In this document: positions 1 to 7,622 of the stretch, piece after piece
Position numbering within the stretch: position 1 is the stretch's first letter
Layout of the letters: each line of letters begins with the position of its first letter
Source of the DNA: Mucilaginibacter aquatilis
GTDB taxonomy: Bacteria; Bacteroidota; Bacteroidia; Sphingobacteriales; Sphingobacteriaceae
DNA length: 64,000 nucleotides
NCBI RefSeq assembly: GCF_009755275.1
Contig: NZ_WQLA01000004.1
Span: 62,001 to 126,000 of the forward strand
Direction of reading: 5' to 3'
Position numbers and translations under genes: made by a program
The notes under the pieces: generated by a model
Told to the model about the DNA's origin: nothing
The model's database searches: none
The model's input: the letters and a program-made list of their open reading frames with translations, nothing else

Positions 1-473
1 ATTTTGTCGGCTTCATCAAGTACGAGTACCTGTAATGGCTTGGTAACAATGTGCCCGGCAAGATAAAGATCCATAAATCTACCAGGTGTAGCTACAATTA
101 TATCAACGCCCTTTTTTATGTTTTCTATCTGGGTTTTAGGTCCCAAGCCTCCATATAGAATAACGGTACGCAAATCGGTATTGGCAGCAAAGCTGCGTAT
201 GTTCTCCTCAATTTGCATAGCAAGCTCACGGGTTGGAGCTAAAATTAGTGCACGTGCATCGTTACCCTGTGCATACTTTAACTTCATAATTATTGGCAAC
301 ACATAGGCGGCAGTTTTACCTGTACCCGTTTGCGCAATGCCCATCACGTCCTGACCGTTTAAAATAGGCGGAAAAGCTTTTTCCTGTATCGGTGTGGTTT
401 CGGTATAGCCGGCATCAGCAACAGCATTTAATATCTGCCGGTTAAATTTAAAATCATCGAAAGGTACGCCCAT
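1..473 (-). CDS. DEAD-box RNA helicase, N-terminal part (cut by window edge)
   Basis: ATP-dependent RNA helicase of the DEAD-box family (RhlE/CsdA-like), a cytoplasmic enzyme that remodels RNA structure in ribosome assembly or mRNA turnover. The visible 157 residues show the Q motif (PIQEKAFPPI), Walker A AQTGTGKT, motif Ia PTRELA, motif Ib TPGR and, at the very window edge, motif II DEAD. The second RecA domain lies outside the window. The start chosen is the ATG at 473 (protein begins MGVPFDDFKFN); an in-frame TGA lies upstream and the only other candidates are CTG/TTG codons. The family is certain; the subfamily cannot be told from this half. Confidence 0.93.
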   Translation of the reverse strand, partial: MGVPFDDFKFNRQILNAVADAGYTETTPIQEKAFPPILNGQDVMGIAQTGTGKTAAYVLPIIMKLKYAQGNDARALILAPTRELAMQIEENIRSFAANTDLRTVILYGGLGPKTQIENIKKGVDIIVATPGRFMDLYLAGHIVTKPLQVLVLDEADK

Positions 474-595
474 AGCGGGCAAAGATACGCTTTTAGTGAA
501 GAAGTGGGAAAGTACTTGCTTACTGAGTTGGTCGTCAAGCAGTCATTTTACTGGCAAAAGCATTAGCTTTTATTATATGGAACAAGTATTTGCTC

Positions 596-629
596 AAAAA
601 AAGCCCGGGGCCCTACCAAAGCCCCAGGC
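596..629 (-). terminator. Rho-independent terminator after the DUF4142 gene
   Basis: Read on the minus strand: GCCTGGGGC, a 9-nt loop, GCCCCGGGC (9-bp stem with one G-U pair), then a run of seven T. It starts 16 bases past the stop of the DUF4142 gene and insulates it from the helicase. Confidence 0.85.
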
Positions 630-645
630 AAATCAACAATTATTA

Positions 646-1173
646 TTATTGTGCGTTTACGGTGGTGTTCAATTGGCGTGCTTCCTCTAAATGAGCTTTT
701 AGCGTAGGCAGTTTTTCGCGTGCAAAGTTTTTCAGGTCGTCATCTTCAACGTTGTTTGAAGCCTGTTCAAATAAGTTTACTTGCTCCTCGTGCGATTGTA
801 CCATTAACGTAGCGAAGCCTTTATCAAACGCAACACCGGTTAATGGCATTAAACTGTTTAATTTTGTTTGATGTTTTTCAAGTAGTTGCGTTGGTACAGT
901 GAAACCTTCGTTATTAGCCAAGGTAGTTAACTGAGTACTTGCTGTAGTGTGATCATTAACCATGTGATGACCGTAATTTTTCACCTGCTGGCTTACACCT
1001 TTTTGCTCCGCCATGGCACCAGCCTGAATTTCGAGCATGTTACCACTTGCTGCCTCATTTACAAAAAGCTGGTTCTGCATTTTCATGGCATCATCATCGT
1101 CATCATCAGAGCATGCTGAGAATGTGAAAACGCTTAACGCAAGCATTATTACTAAAATAAATTTGTTTTTCAT
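646..1173 (-). CDS. DUF4142 family lipoprotein
   Basis: A 175-residue exported lipoprotein. The signal peptide ends in the lipobox FSAC (Cys21), followed by Ser and six Asp; an acidic run straight after the lipid Cys is the known surface-export signal of Bacteroidota lipoproteins, so it probably faces outward. The mature part is a helical bundle of the DUF4142 (ferritin-like fold) type, with the typical stretch on keeping a His-rich pair (GHHMVNDH, about residues 68-75) and a later HEEQ. Proteins of this family are common in soil Bacteroidota and often stress-linked, but no reaction is established. It is a single-gene unit: its own terminator lies downstream and the spacer upstream is shared with dihydroorotase. 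Confidence 0.85.
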   Translation of the reverse strand: MKNKFILVIMLALSVFTFSACSDDDDDDAMKMQNQLFVNEAASGNMLEIQAGAMAEQKGVSQQVKNYGHHMVNDHTTASTQLTTLANNEGFTVPTQLLEKHQTKLNSLMPLTGVAFDKGFATLMVQSHEEQVNLFEQASNNVEDDDLKNFAREKLPTLKAHLEEARQLNTTVNAQ

Positions 1174-1237
1174 ATTGATTAATTATCTTACTCAATAAGC
1201 AATAAACGCAATTGATGTTTCCGTGCAATGGGCTTTC

Positions 1238-1272
1238 GGGTATTTATCGGGTAAGTATGGGTATTAATACCC
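1238..1272. promoter_or_regulatory. Helically phased GGGTA repeats plus palindrome
   Basis: In the 186-bp divergent spacer between the DUF4142 and dihydroorotase genes, GGGTA occurs at 1238, 1249 and 1259, spaced 11 and 10 bp (about one helical turn). The last copy is half of a perfect 14-bp palindrome GGGTATTAATACCC (1259-1272). This looks like an operator for a direct-repeat-binding regulator; the regulator is unknown. Confidence 0.4.
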
Positions 1273-1359
1273 TTCGGCCTGTCAAATAATTAAACAATAA
1301 CATTCTTACGCATTCAAACTTTTAAGCAATAAATATCCAAATCTGCATACCTTTACCAC

Positions 1360-2694
1360 ATGTCATCTATTCTCATAAAATCTGCTACCGTAGTTAACGA
1401 AGGCCAAAAGTTTGTTGCCGATGTTTTAGTAAAAAATGGCTTGATAGAGCGGATAGACCATAACATTGACGCTCATGCCGATGAATTAATTTACGCTGAA
1501 GGGCTGCACCTGCTCCCCGGCGCAATTGATGACCAGGTACACTTTCGTGAGCCTGGTTTAACGCATAAAGCTAACATATACACGGAGGCGCGCGCAGCGG
1601 TAGCCGGTGGCATTACATCTTTTATGGAAATGCCCAACACCGTACCTAACACACTAACCCAGCAGCTTTTACAAGATAAATATGACATCGCCGCGCAAAA
1701 CTCGCTCGCTAATTATTCCTTTTATATGGGAGCATCTAACGATAATATTGAAGAAGTTTTGCGTACTGATGCTCGCAATGTTTGTGGCATTAAGGTATTT
1801 ATGGGTTCATCAACGGGTAATATGCTGGTTGACAATCCGCGAACTTTGGAGAACCTTTTCTCACAATCACCTATGCTTATCGCTACCCACTGCGAGGATG
1901 AGCAAACCATAAAAAACAACCTTGCACACTATAAAGAATTAATGGGCGATGACATTACTATTGATTATCATCCAAAAATTCGTAACACCGAAGCTTGCTA
2001 CTTATCGTCATCTATGGCTGTTGAACTGGCAAAAAAACATGGTGCGCGATTGCACATTCTTCACATCTCTACCGCAAAGGAAACCGAGCTTTTTGATAAT
2101 AATATCCCGTTAAAAGACAAGAAGATTACAGCTGAAGCCTGCGTGCATCATCTATGGTTTAGCGATGCTGATTACGCTACTAAAGGTAACCTAATAAAAT
2201 GGAATCCGGCAGTTAAGACCGCTGAAGATCGTGACGGCATTTTAAAAGCTGTATTAGATGGACGCATAGACGTTATTGCAACCGACCACGCCCCACACAC
2301 AATTGAGGAAAAAGCACAGCCTTATTTACAAGCGCCATCGGGCGGGCCGCTGGTACAGCATGCCTTACCGGCTTTGCTAGCCTTGCACCAGCAAGGCAAA
2401 ATAACACTTGAACAAATTGCTGAGAAAACCGCGCATAACGTAGCCACCTGTTTCCAAATTGAAAAGCGTGGATTTATACGCGAAGGCTACTGGGCCGACT
2501 TAGTATTAACCGACCTTAATAAGCCTTGGGAGGTAACCAGGCAAAACACTTTATATAAATGTGGCTGGAGCCCTTTTGAAGGCACTACATTTCCGGCTAG
2601 TATTACTCATACTATAGTATCGGGCAACTTAATTTATAAACACGGTAACTTTAACGAGACAATAAAAGGTAAACGCTTAACATTTAACCGATAA
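1360..2694 (+). CDS. pyrC: Dihydroorotase (PyrC, long form)
   Basis: Cytoplasmic amidohydrolase that interconverts carbamoyl-aspartate and dihydroorotate in pyrimidine synthesis. Length 444 residues, normal for the class I family. Visible marks: the metal motif region DDQVHFREPG (residues 57-66), ATHCED, the HGARLHILHIS strand, and the signature ATDHAPH near residue 310. The usual first metal pair HxH appears as QxH (Gln59, His61). Because the rest is intact and pyrC is not duplicated in view, I keep the dihydroorotase call; an allantoinase or hydantoinase-like relative is the alternative. Start ATG at 1360. A TACCTTTA sequence at 1348 resembles a -7 element but lacks a -33 partner. Confidence 0.87.
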   Translation: MSSILIKSATVVNEGQKFVADVLVKNGLIERIDHNIDAHADELIYAEGLHLLPGAIDDQVHFREPGLTHKANIYTEARAAVAGGITSFMEMPNTVPNTLTQQLLQDKYDIAAQNSLANYSFYMGASNDNIEEVLRTDARNVCGIKVFMGSSTGNMLVDNPRTLENLFSQSPMLIATHCEDEQTIKNNLAHYKELMGDDITIDYHPKIRNTEACYLSSSMAVELAKKHGARLHILHISTAKETELFDNNIPLKDKKITAEACVHHLWFSDADYATKGNLIKWNPAVKTAEDRDGILKAVLDGRIDVIATDHAPHTIEEKAQPYLQAPSGGPLVQHALPALLALHQQGKITLEQIAEKTAHNVATCFQIEKRGFIREGYWADLVLTDLNKPWEVTRQNTLYKCGWSPFEGTTFPASITHTIVSGNLIYKHGNFNETIKGKRLTFNR

Positions 2695-2739
2695 TTAGTA
2701 TTTTCAAAGACTATTCAACGTTAACAACCTTCTGATTCA

Positions 2740-3747
2740 ATGTACAATCGTCGTAAATTTGTTAAGCTTTCGGCCGTAGGGGCATCAGTGTCTCTCCTAT
2801 CAAAAAATGTAGCCGGAAACGCAAAACCGGTTTCTAAAGCTAATAGCCTGCCCATAGTAATATCAACCTGGGGTTTTGGTGTACAGGCAAACCAGGAAGC
2901 CTGGAAAACCCTGGCAAAAGGCGGACGTGCTGTTGATGCCGTTGAGGCTGGTGTAAAAATTCCCGAAGCTGATTTAACGAATCATACTGTGGGCCGGTCG
3001 GGTTACCCCGACCGTGATGGACACGTTACACTTGATGCCTGTATTATGGATGAGAAAGGCAACTGCGGATCGGTTGCAGCCATGGAGTACATTGCTCACC
3101 CAATAAGTATTGCGCGGCTGGTAATGGAAAAAACGCCGCACGTAATGCTGGTTGGCGAAGGTGCCACGCAATTTGCTGTTGAACAAGGCTTTAAAAAAGA
3201 AAAGCTGCTGCTGGAAAGTTCTGAAAAGGCATGGAAAGAGTGGCTTAAGAAAGCCGAATATAAACCAACAATAAACATCGAGAACAAAAAGGGCCTACCT
3301 GGTAACGAGTATAATCATGATACTATTGGCATGCTGGCTATTGATGCTCAAGGCAATATATCTGGAGCGTGCACTACCAGCGGTATGGCTTTTAAAATGC
3401 ACGGCCGCGTGGGCGATAGCCCTATTATAGGCGCTGGCTTATACGTTGACAATGAGGTTGGCGGGGCAACTGCTACAGGTGTAGGCGAAGAAGTGATACG
3501 CAACGTAGGGAGCTTTTTAGTGGTTGAGCTTATGCGCCAGGGTTACGCACCCGAAGCTGCGTGTAAAGAAGCCGTGATGCGCATTGTAAAAAAGAAGCCT
3601 GAAATTGCCAAGGAAATACAGGTTGGGTTTTTAGCTATCAATAAAAAAGGTGAGTATGGCGCTTTTGCGCTCCAGAAAGGATTCAACTTTGCGGTGTGCA
3701 ACAAGGACAAACAAGATTTGTTAATTGACGGGAAAAGTTATTATTAA
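2740..3747 (+). CDS. Exported N4-(beta-N-acetylglucosaminyl)-L-asparaginase
   Basis: Ntn-hydrolase that cleaves the bond between GlcNAc and asparagine in N-linked glycopeptide remnants. It opens with a twin-arginine motif (NRRKFVK) and a hydrophobic stretch, so it should be folded first and exported by Tat to the periplasm. The autoprocessing site is the HDTIG motif with Thr195 as predicted nucleophile, followed by the conserved CTTSGMAFK and GRVGDSPIIGAG segments that bind the substrate. Length 335 residues matches the family. It lies 45 bp after pyrC, probably read through from it, and 89 bp before cutC. A role in salvaging host or environmental glycoprotein fragments is inferred. Confidence 0.9.
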   Translation: MYNRRKFVKLSAVGASVSLLSKNVAGNAKPVSKANSLPIVISTWGFGVQANQEAWKTLAKGGRAVDAVEAGVKIPEADLTNHTVGRSGYPDRDGHVTLDACIMDEKGNCGSVAAMEYIAHPISIARLVMEKTPHVMLVGEGATQFAVEQGFKKEKLLLESSEKAWKEWLKKAEYKPTINIENKKGLPGNEYNHDTIGMLAIDAQGNISGACTTSGMAFKMHGRVGDSPIIGAGLYVDNEVGGATATGVGEEVIRNVGSFLVVELMRQGYAPEAACKEAVMRIVKKKPEIAKEIQVGFLAINKKGEYGAFALQKGFNFAVCNKDKQDLLIDGKSYY

Positions 3748-3783
3748 CTTACGCTTATAATATTAACATTTACGCTATATTTA

Positions 3784-3805
3784 ACTTATTAGTATATTAA
3801 TAAGT
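3784..3805. promoter_or_regulatory. AT-rich dyad upstream of cutC
   Basis: Perfect inverted repeat ACTTATTA, 6-nt centre GTATAT, TAATAAGT, ending 31 bp before the cutC start codon in an 89-bp spacer. Could be an operator or a weak mRNA hairpin; there is no T run, so it is not an intrinsic terminator. Confidence 0.35.
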
Positions 3806-3836
3806 AACAGCCTATATATCTTTTCGTCAATTTTAT

Positions 3837-4625
3837 ATGAATATTGCTCTTGAGGTTTGCGCTAACTCTGTAGAATCAGCCATTGCTGCCGAAAAGGGCG
3901 GCGCCACACGTATCGAATTATGTGACAACCTTCATGAAGGCGGCACAACGCCATCCTACGGACAAATAAAAGTTACTTTAAATAAAGTTAATATACCTGT
4001 ACATGTACTGCTCAGGCCGCGTACCGGCGACTTTTTATACTCTGCTGCAGAGTATGAGGTGATGAAAGAAAATTTAAAGATGGCTGCTCAACTAGGCGCG
4101 CATGCTATAGTAACCGGCATGCTGCACCCCAACGGAACCATTGATAAAGTGAGGTGTAAAGAGCTGGTACAAATGGCAAAAGATGCAGGCATGAAAGCAA
4201 CTTTTCACCGCGCTTTTGATCTTTGCGCAGATATGTTTCAGGCATTGGAAGAAATTATTGAAATGGGGTATGATTGTATACTTACCTCAGGCAGTAAAAC
4301 AACTGCAATTGAAGGCGCCAGTAAGATAGCTCAACTCATACAAAAAGCAAACGGGCGTATATGCATAATGCCCGGCGGCGGTGTGAGCGAATATAATGTG
4401 AATGACCTGGTGCACTTTACCGGTGCCACAGAAATTCATTCATCGGCACGCAAAATTCGTAAAACGGGCATGCTTTATATGAATGAAAATATATTGTTAG
4501 GACGTAGCGTAGGCAAAGATTACGATATAGACGAAACCGATGCAGGCCGCGTACGCTCGATAATTGAAAAAGCTAACGAACCATACCCCTTGCTAAAAGA
4601 TACTCAGGGGCAGTATGAGGCCTAA
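3837..4625 (+). CDS. cutC: CutC family protein
   Basis: A 262-residue TIM-barrel protein of the CutC family, named for copper homeostasis in E. coli although a direct copper role is disputed. Family marks are the opening MNIALEVCANSVESA, GGATRIELCDNL, the HVLLRPRTGDF strand, ATFHRAFD and the end motif IMPGGGV. No signal peptide, so cytoplasmic. Its last 33 bases overlap the 3' end of the convergent gene on the other strand, with no room for a terminator between them. Confidence 0.92.
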   Translation: MNIALEVCANSVESAIAAEKGGATRIELCDNLHEGGTTPSYGQIKVTLNKVNIPVHVLLRPRTGDFLYSAAEYEVMKENLKMAAQLGAHAIVTGMLHPNGTIDKVRCKELVQMAKDAGMKATFHRAFDLCADMFQALEEIIEMGYDCILTSGSKTTAIEGASKIAQLIQKANGRICIMPGGGVSEYNVNDLVHFTGATEIHSSARKIRKTGMLYMNENILLGRSVGKDYDIDETDAGRVRSIIEKANEPYPLLKDTQGQYEA

Positions 4626-7427
4626 CCTATTACGACCGTTTCCTCCAAACAAATCTTCATCCATCAAACGCGTATACCGCAGGCCAAATGTTATGGAGCT
4701 TTGATTAAACCATTGGGTATCAAAATATAGCTCTGCTCCTGCCGATTTAAAATCTGCTTTAAACGTTGTGCCGTTTCGGTAAAAATCAGTACCACGGGTG
4801 TAGTCATAAAATACACTTCCGCGCAGGCGCATAACGTATAATAAGTTTCCAAAGCCTGCATCAGGGTACGCTACCGGGAAATGATAGCTTATTCCGGCTT
4901 TGTATAAACGATATAAGTTATCAGCTGTATAACCGCGCGAAAACGGCAACTGATTAGAGAAAAAGCTGTAAGCCCTATCTCGGCGCTGATGAGCTGCATT
5001 AATTACAATACTGTGCGTTGGTAGTATACCAGGAAAATAAAAAGTACCGGATGCTAACCATTGATGCGCACTTAAGCTGTTTATAGTATTACGATAGCTC
5101 AGCGTTACACTTTGCGCAAGCCGCGGATTTATTAGTTGATAGGGCTTGGCAATTTGATTGTTGAAAGTGAATGAATTATTTAAGTAAGTATAATTAGGAA
5201 GTGAACTTCTGAATGCCTGTTGTTTAACATCATTCATACTTAAATTAACGCTGCTTGTGAAGGTAAGGCGCGTATAGTTTCTGCCACCGGCAAAAAGCAG
5301 TGGCACCTGAATGCCGGTTTGCAACCTTGTCTCGTTCCAGTTTACTTCAACTACATTGCGGTTGGCGTCAAAGCCGTAGTCGCGCCGGTCTAGCGTGTAA
5401 TCAACCCTGCCAAACAGGTAAGGAAAAAAGGCGCCATAAGTAGTATTAAAACTTAATTGTTTATATCCTTCATTACGGTTATAACCAAAGGAAAGCTCAG
5501 TTTGCAGGGTATTCAAAATATTCTCTCCCATTAAAGATATACTGTAATCAGGGTCATCAATATTAGGAACCAGACTATGGAAGTTAAACGGATGAGTAAA
5601 CTTCGGATACTTTTTTGCAGGCGTGTCAGCTGGAGCCGCCGATGTAATCAAGTTACTGGCCGGTTCATTTTTCAGTGATGCAATATTGAAATCAGGTAAC
5701 TGCGATATTTCGGTAAATGGTTTCAAATAAAGATCTTTTTTATCTGCCTGGTGCAATTGATAACCAAATGCACTAAAACTCACCCACCCTACTTTATTTG
5801 TGCTTACAGCAGGCTGATAGTTGCCAATGTAATTACTAAGAGAGTCGCCTTGCAATTCATATACTTTACGGTCGGGTATGCTGATGGCAAACAGTTTGTC
5901 GTTAATGCCCGATGTTCCTGTGAAGTAAACTGTATCGCGCTGCAACACCGGAAATGCTTTCGGCGCTATGCCTTCGGGTGTAAGTTCGGTTAACTTTCCG
6001 CTTTCAACGTCAACTAACGCAATACTCATATTGCCCGATGTTTTACGGATAGCTGCAATAATCGAACTTTCAGAATAAAACTTGGGGTAAGTATAAAATA
6101 GCCCATTAGGATTGGGTACTTCTTTAATTAATACACCGTTAGCAGCATTTAATATATGTAAGGCATACTTGCCCGATGGCTGCACATCAACTGCAACAAT
6201 GCGGCTGTTATCAGCATTAAAGGCCGGAGCAAAATACTTGGTTTTATGAGTAACATTTTGCTGATAGCCGGTTGCCACGTCAACTATTTTAAGCTCATTA
6301 TATTCACGGTAGGTCCAGCGCGGATCAGGACGACGCGATGCATAAACAATCTTACCGTTGTTATACGTAAAGTAACCATCAACGGTAAAGTCCGATAGTC
6401 GTATTTTTCTTTCTTGGTCGCCTCGCCTTTCAACAAAGGTTGCCCGTTGCTTGTACGACGATTTCCGGTAGATAATAGTGCTGTCATCTACATAGGCAGG
6501 AAATTCCTGATTGCCGATAAAATGCTGATTGCTTTTGTATCGTGAGGCGCCTTTTTTTAATTCGGGACCTACCAGCTGCTGTTTGAAATAATTAAGCGCT
6601 GCGGTGCGATAGTCAGCGTAATTTTTGCCTGTGTAACGTTTTAATGCGCTTTGAAAAGGATAAACAAGTGTACGGTAAGCTGCTGCATCTCCATGAATTT
6701 TGCGCCAAACATCATCACCGTAAGTGTTTCTTCCGTAAGCAATCATCATATACCCTAACGGATACCAGTCGGGCACAAAGTCTAGATATGATCCGTTACG
6801 AAGCTTCATCCAGCTATAGTCTTTTCCGGCCGCCCATAAACTTCGATAGCCGTTGAAAAAGTAAGGTAGGCGGCCCCGTCCCTGGTTGGTTAAGTAGGTT
6901 TCATTATAAACGGCATCGCCCTCGGCAAACCAGTTTGGTACGGCAATACCATATCCCAAGGCCTGCCCGCCTTCTCCAAAAACAGCTTTTAAAAAAGCGG
7001 TTAATCCTACGTTGGAGTTATTGAATTGCTGAACGTGCCTGAATTCATGTATAGCCAGCTGATCGCCCACAGGTAAGCTACCTAATGAGAAACTGTTTTG
7101 TGCCGGTACAAGGTAAAACTCGCTTCTGAACGGTGCCAAACCAACGTAACCATTAGTAGTAATTAGCTGGTTTTGCAATACGATGTTTACTTTACGCTGC
7201 TTAAAGCCTATGGTTGGTTGGGTACTATGTTTGACATGATCAATTATGCCCGCTAACCGCCTTGCAATTGAATCCATACCCAACGGATATATTACCCTTG
7301 CCGCTGAATCATTGAGCTGATTCCATTTAAGTGAAGGTGGATTTCCGCCAAATTGCTGTGCATTTGCTCCCAACGCCATCAACACCAATGCTGCTATAAA
7401 TACACCACAAAACTTAGCCTTAATCAT
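4593..7427 (-). CDS. Exported metallopeptidase-like / beta-propeller / outer-membrane barrel protein
   Basis: A 944-residue protein with a Sec signal peptide (cleavage near ANAQ, residue 23). Residues about 30-290 contain HEFRH (127-131), a zinc HExxH motif, and Glu169 in NWFAEGDA 38 residues later, the layout of gluzincin (peptidase MA-like) metallopeptidases. Residues about 290-590 hold repeated short strands of the TolB/WD40-like propeller type (for example KIVYASRRPD, ISIALVDVESGKL-like blades). Residues about 600-944 are alternating aromatic strands ending in Phe, as in outer-membrane beta-barrels. I infer a surface-anchored peptidase whose barrel sits in the outer membrane. The substrate is unknown. 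It is transcribed alone, divergent from hscA and convergent with cutC. Confidence 0.7.
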   Translation of the reverse strand: MIKAKFCGVFIAALVLMALGANAQQFGGNPPSLKWNQLNDSAARVIYPLGMDSIARRLAGIIDHVKHSTQPTIGFKQRKVNIVLQNQLITTNGYVGLAPFRSEFYLVPAQNSFSLGSLPVGDQLAIHEFRHVQQFNNSNVGLTAFLKAVFGEGGQALGYGIAVPNWFAEGDAVYNETYLTNQGRGRLPYFFNGYRSLWAAGKDYSWMKLRNGSYLDFVPDWYPLGYMMIAYGRNTYGDDVWRKIHGDAAAYRTLVYPFQSALKRYTGKNYADYRTAALNYFKQQLVGPELKKGASRYKSNQHFIGNQEFPAYVDDSTIIYRKSSYKQRATFVERRGDQERKIRLSDFTVDGYFTYNNGKIVYASRRPDPRWTYREYNELKIVDVATGYQQNVTHKTKYFAPAFNADNSRIVAVDVQPSGKYALHILNAANGVLIKEVPNPNGLFYTYPKFYSESSIIAAIRKTSGNMSIALVDVESGKLTELTPEGIAPKAFPVLQRDTVYFTGTSGINDKLFAISIPDRKVYELQGDSLSNYIGNYQPAVSTNKVGWVSFSAFGYQLHQADKKDLYLKPFTEISQLPDFNIASLKNEPASNLITSAAPADTPAKKYPKFTHPFNFHSLVPNIDDPDYSISLMGENILNTLQTELSFGYNRNEGYKQLSFNTTYGAFFPYLFGRVDYTLDRRDYGFDANRNVVEVNWNETRLQTGIQVPLLFAGGRNYTRLTFTSSVNLSMNDVKQQAFRSSLPNYTYLNNSFTFNNQIAKPYQLINPRLAQSVTLSYRNTINSLSAHQWLASGTFYFPGILPTHSIVINAAHQRRDRAYSFFSNQLPFSRGYTADNLYRLYKAGISYHFPVAYPDAGFGNLLYVMRLRGSVFYDYTRGTDFYRNGTTFKADFKSAGAELYFDTQWFNQSSITFGLRYTRLMDEDLFGGNGRNRLGLILPLSIF

Positions 7428-7509
7428 TATGCGATGAAATTAATGAGAAATACGCATTAACGCAATGATTTATATAGGCAAAATAGGAGTCAACAATGTA
7501 TGGTTGCAG

Positions 7510-7526
7510 TTGAGTACTTTACTCAA
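7510..7526. promoter_or_regulatory. Perfect dyad TTGAGTA-CTT-TACTCAA
   Basis: Seven-bp arms with a 3-nt centre in the 195-bp divergent spacer between the metallopeptidase-barrel gene and hscA, 83 bp upstream of the former and 96 bp upstream of the latter. A related dyad lies at 11163-11184. Likely a protein-binding site. Confidence 0.4.
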
Positions 7527-7594
7527 TCATAGTATATACTTACATGCTGCAAAGCAATTCACACAAGTATGACAAGCCTTAAGCTAAAACTAGC

Positions 7595-7602
7595 TACATT
7601 TG
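7595..7602 (+). promoter_or_regulatory. Candidate -7 element of hscA
   Basis: TACATTTG matches the Bacteroidota TAnnTTTG element exactly and lies 20 bp before the hscA ATG. No TTTG is found at the usual 19-20 bp upstream spacing, so the call is tentative. Confidence 0.4.
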
Positions 7603-7622
7603 CCGCTTGTTAAGCAAGTATT

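Noticed and set aside
1348-1355. TACCTTTA as the pyrC promoter
   Set aside because: It ends five bases before the ATG, deviates at the last base and has no -33 partner, so I did not list it as a promoter.
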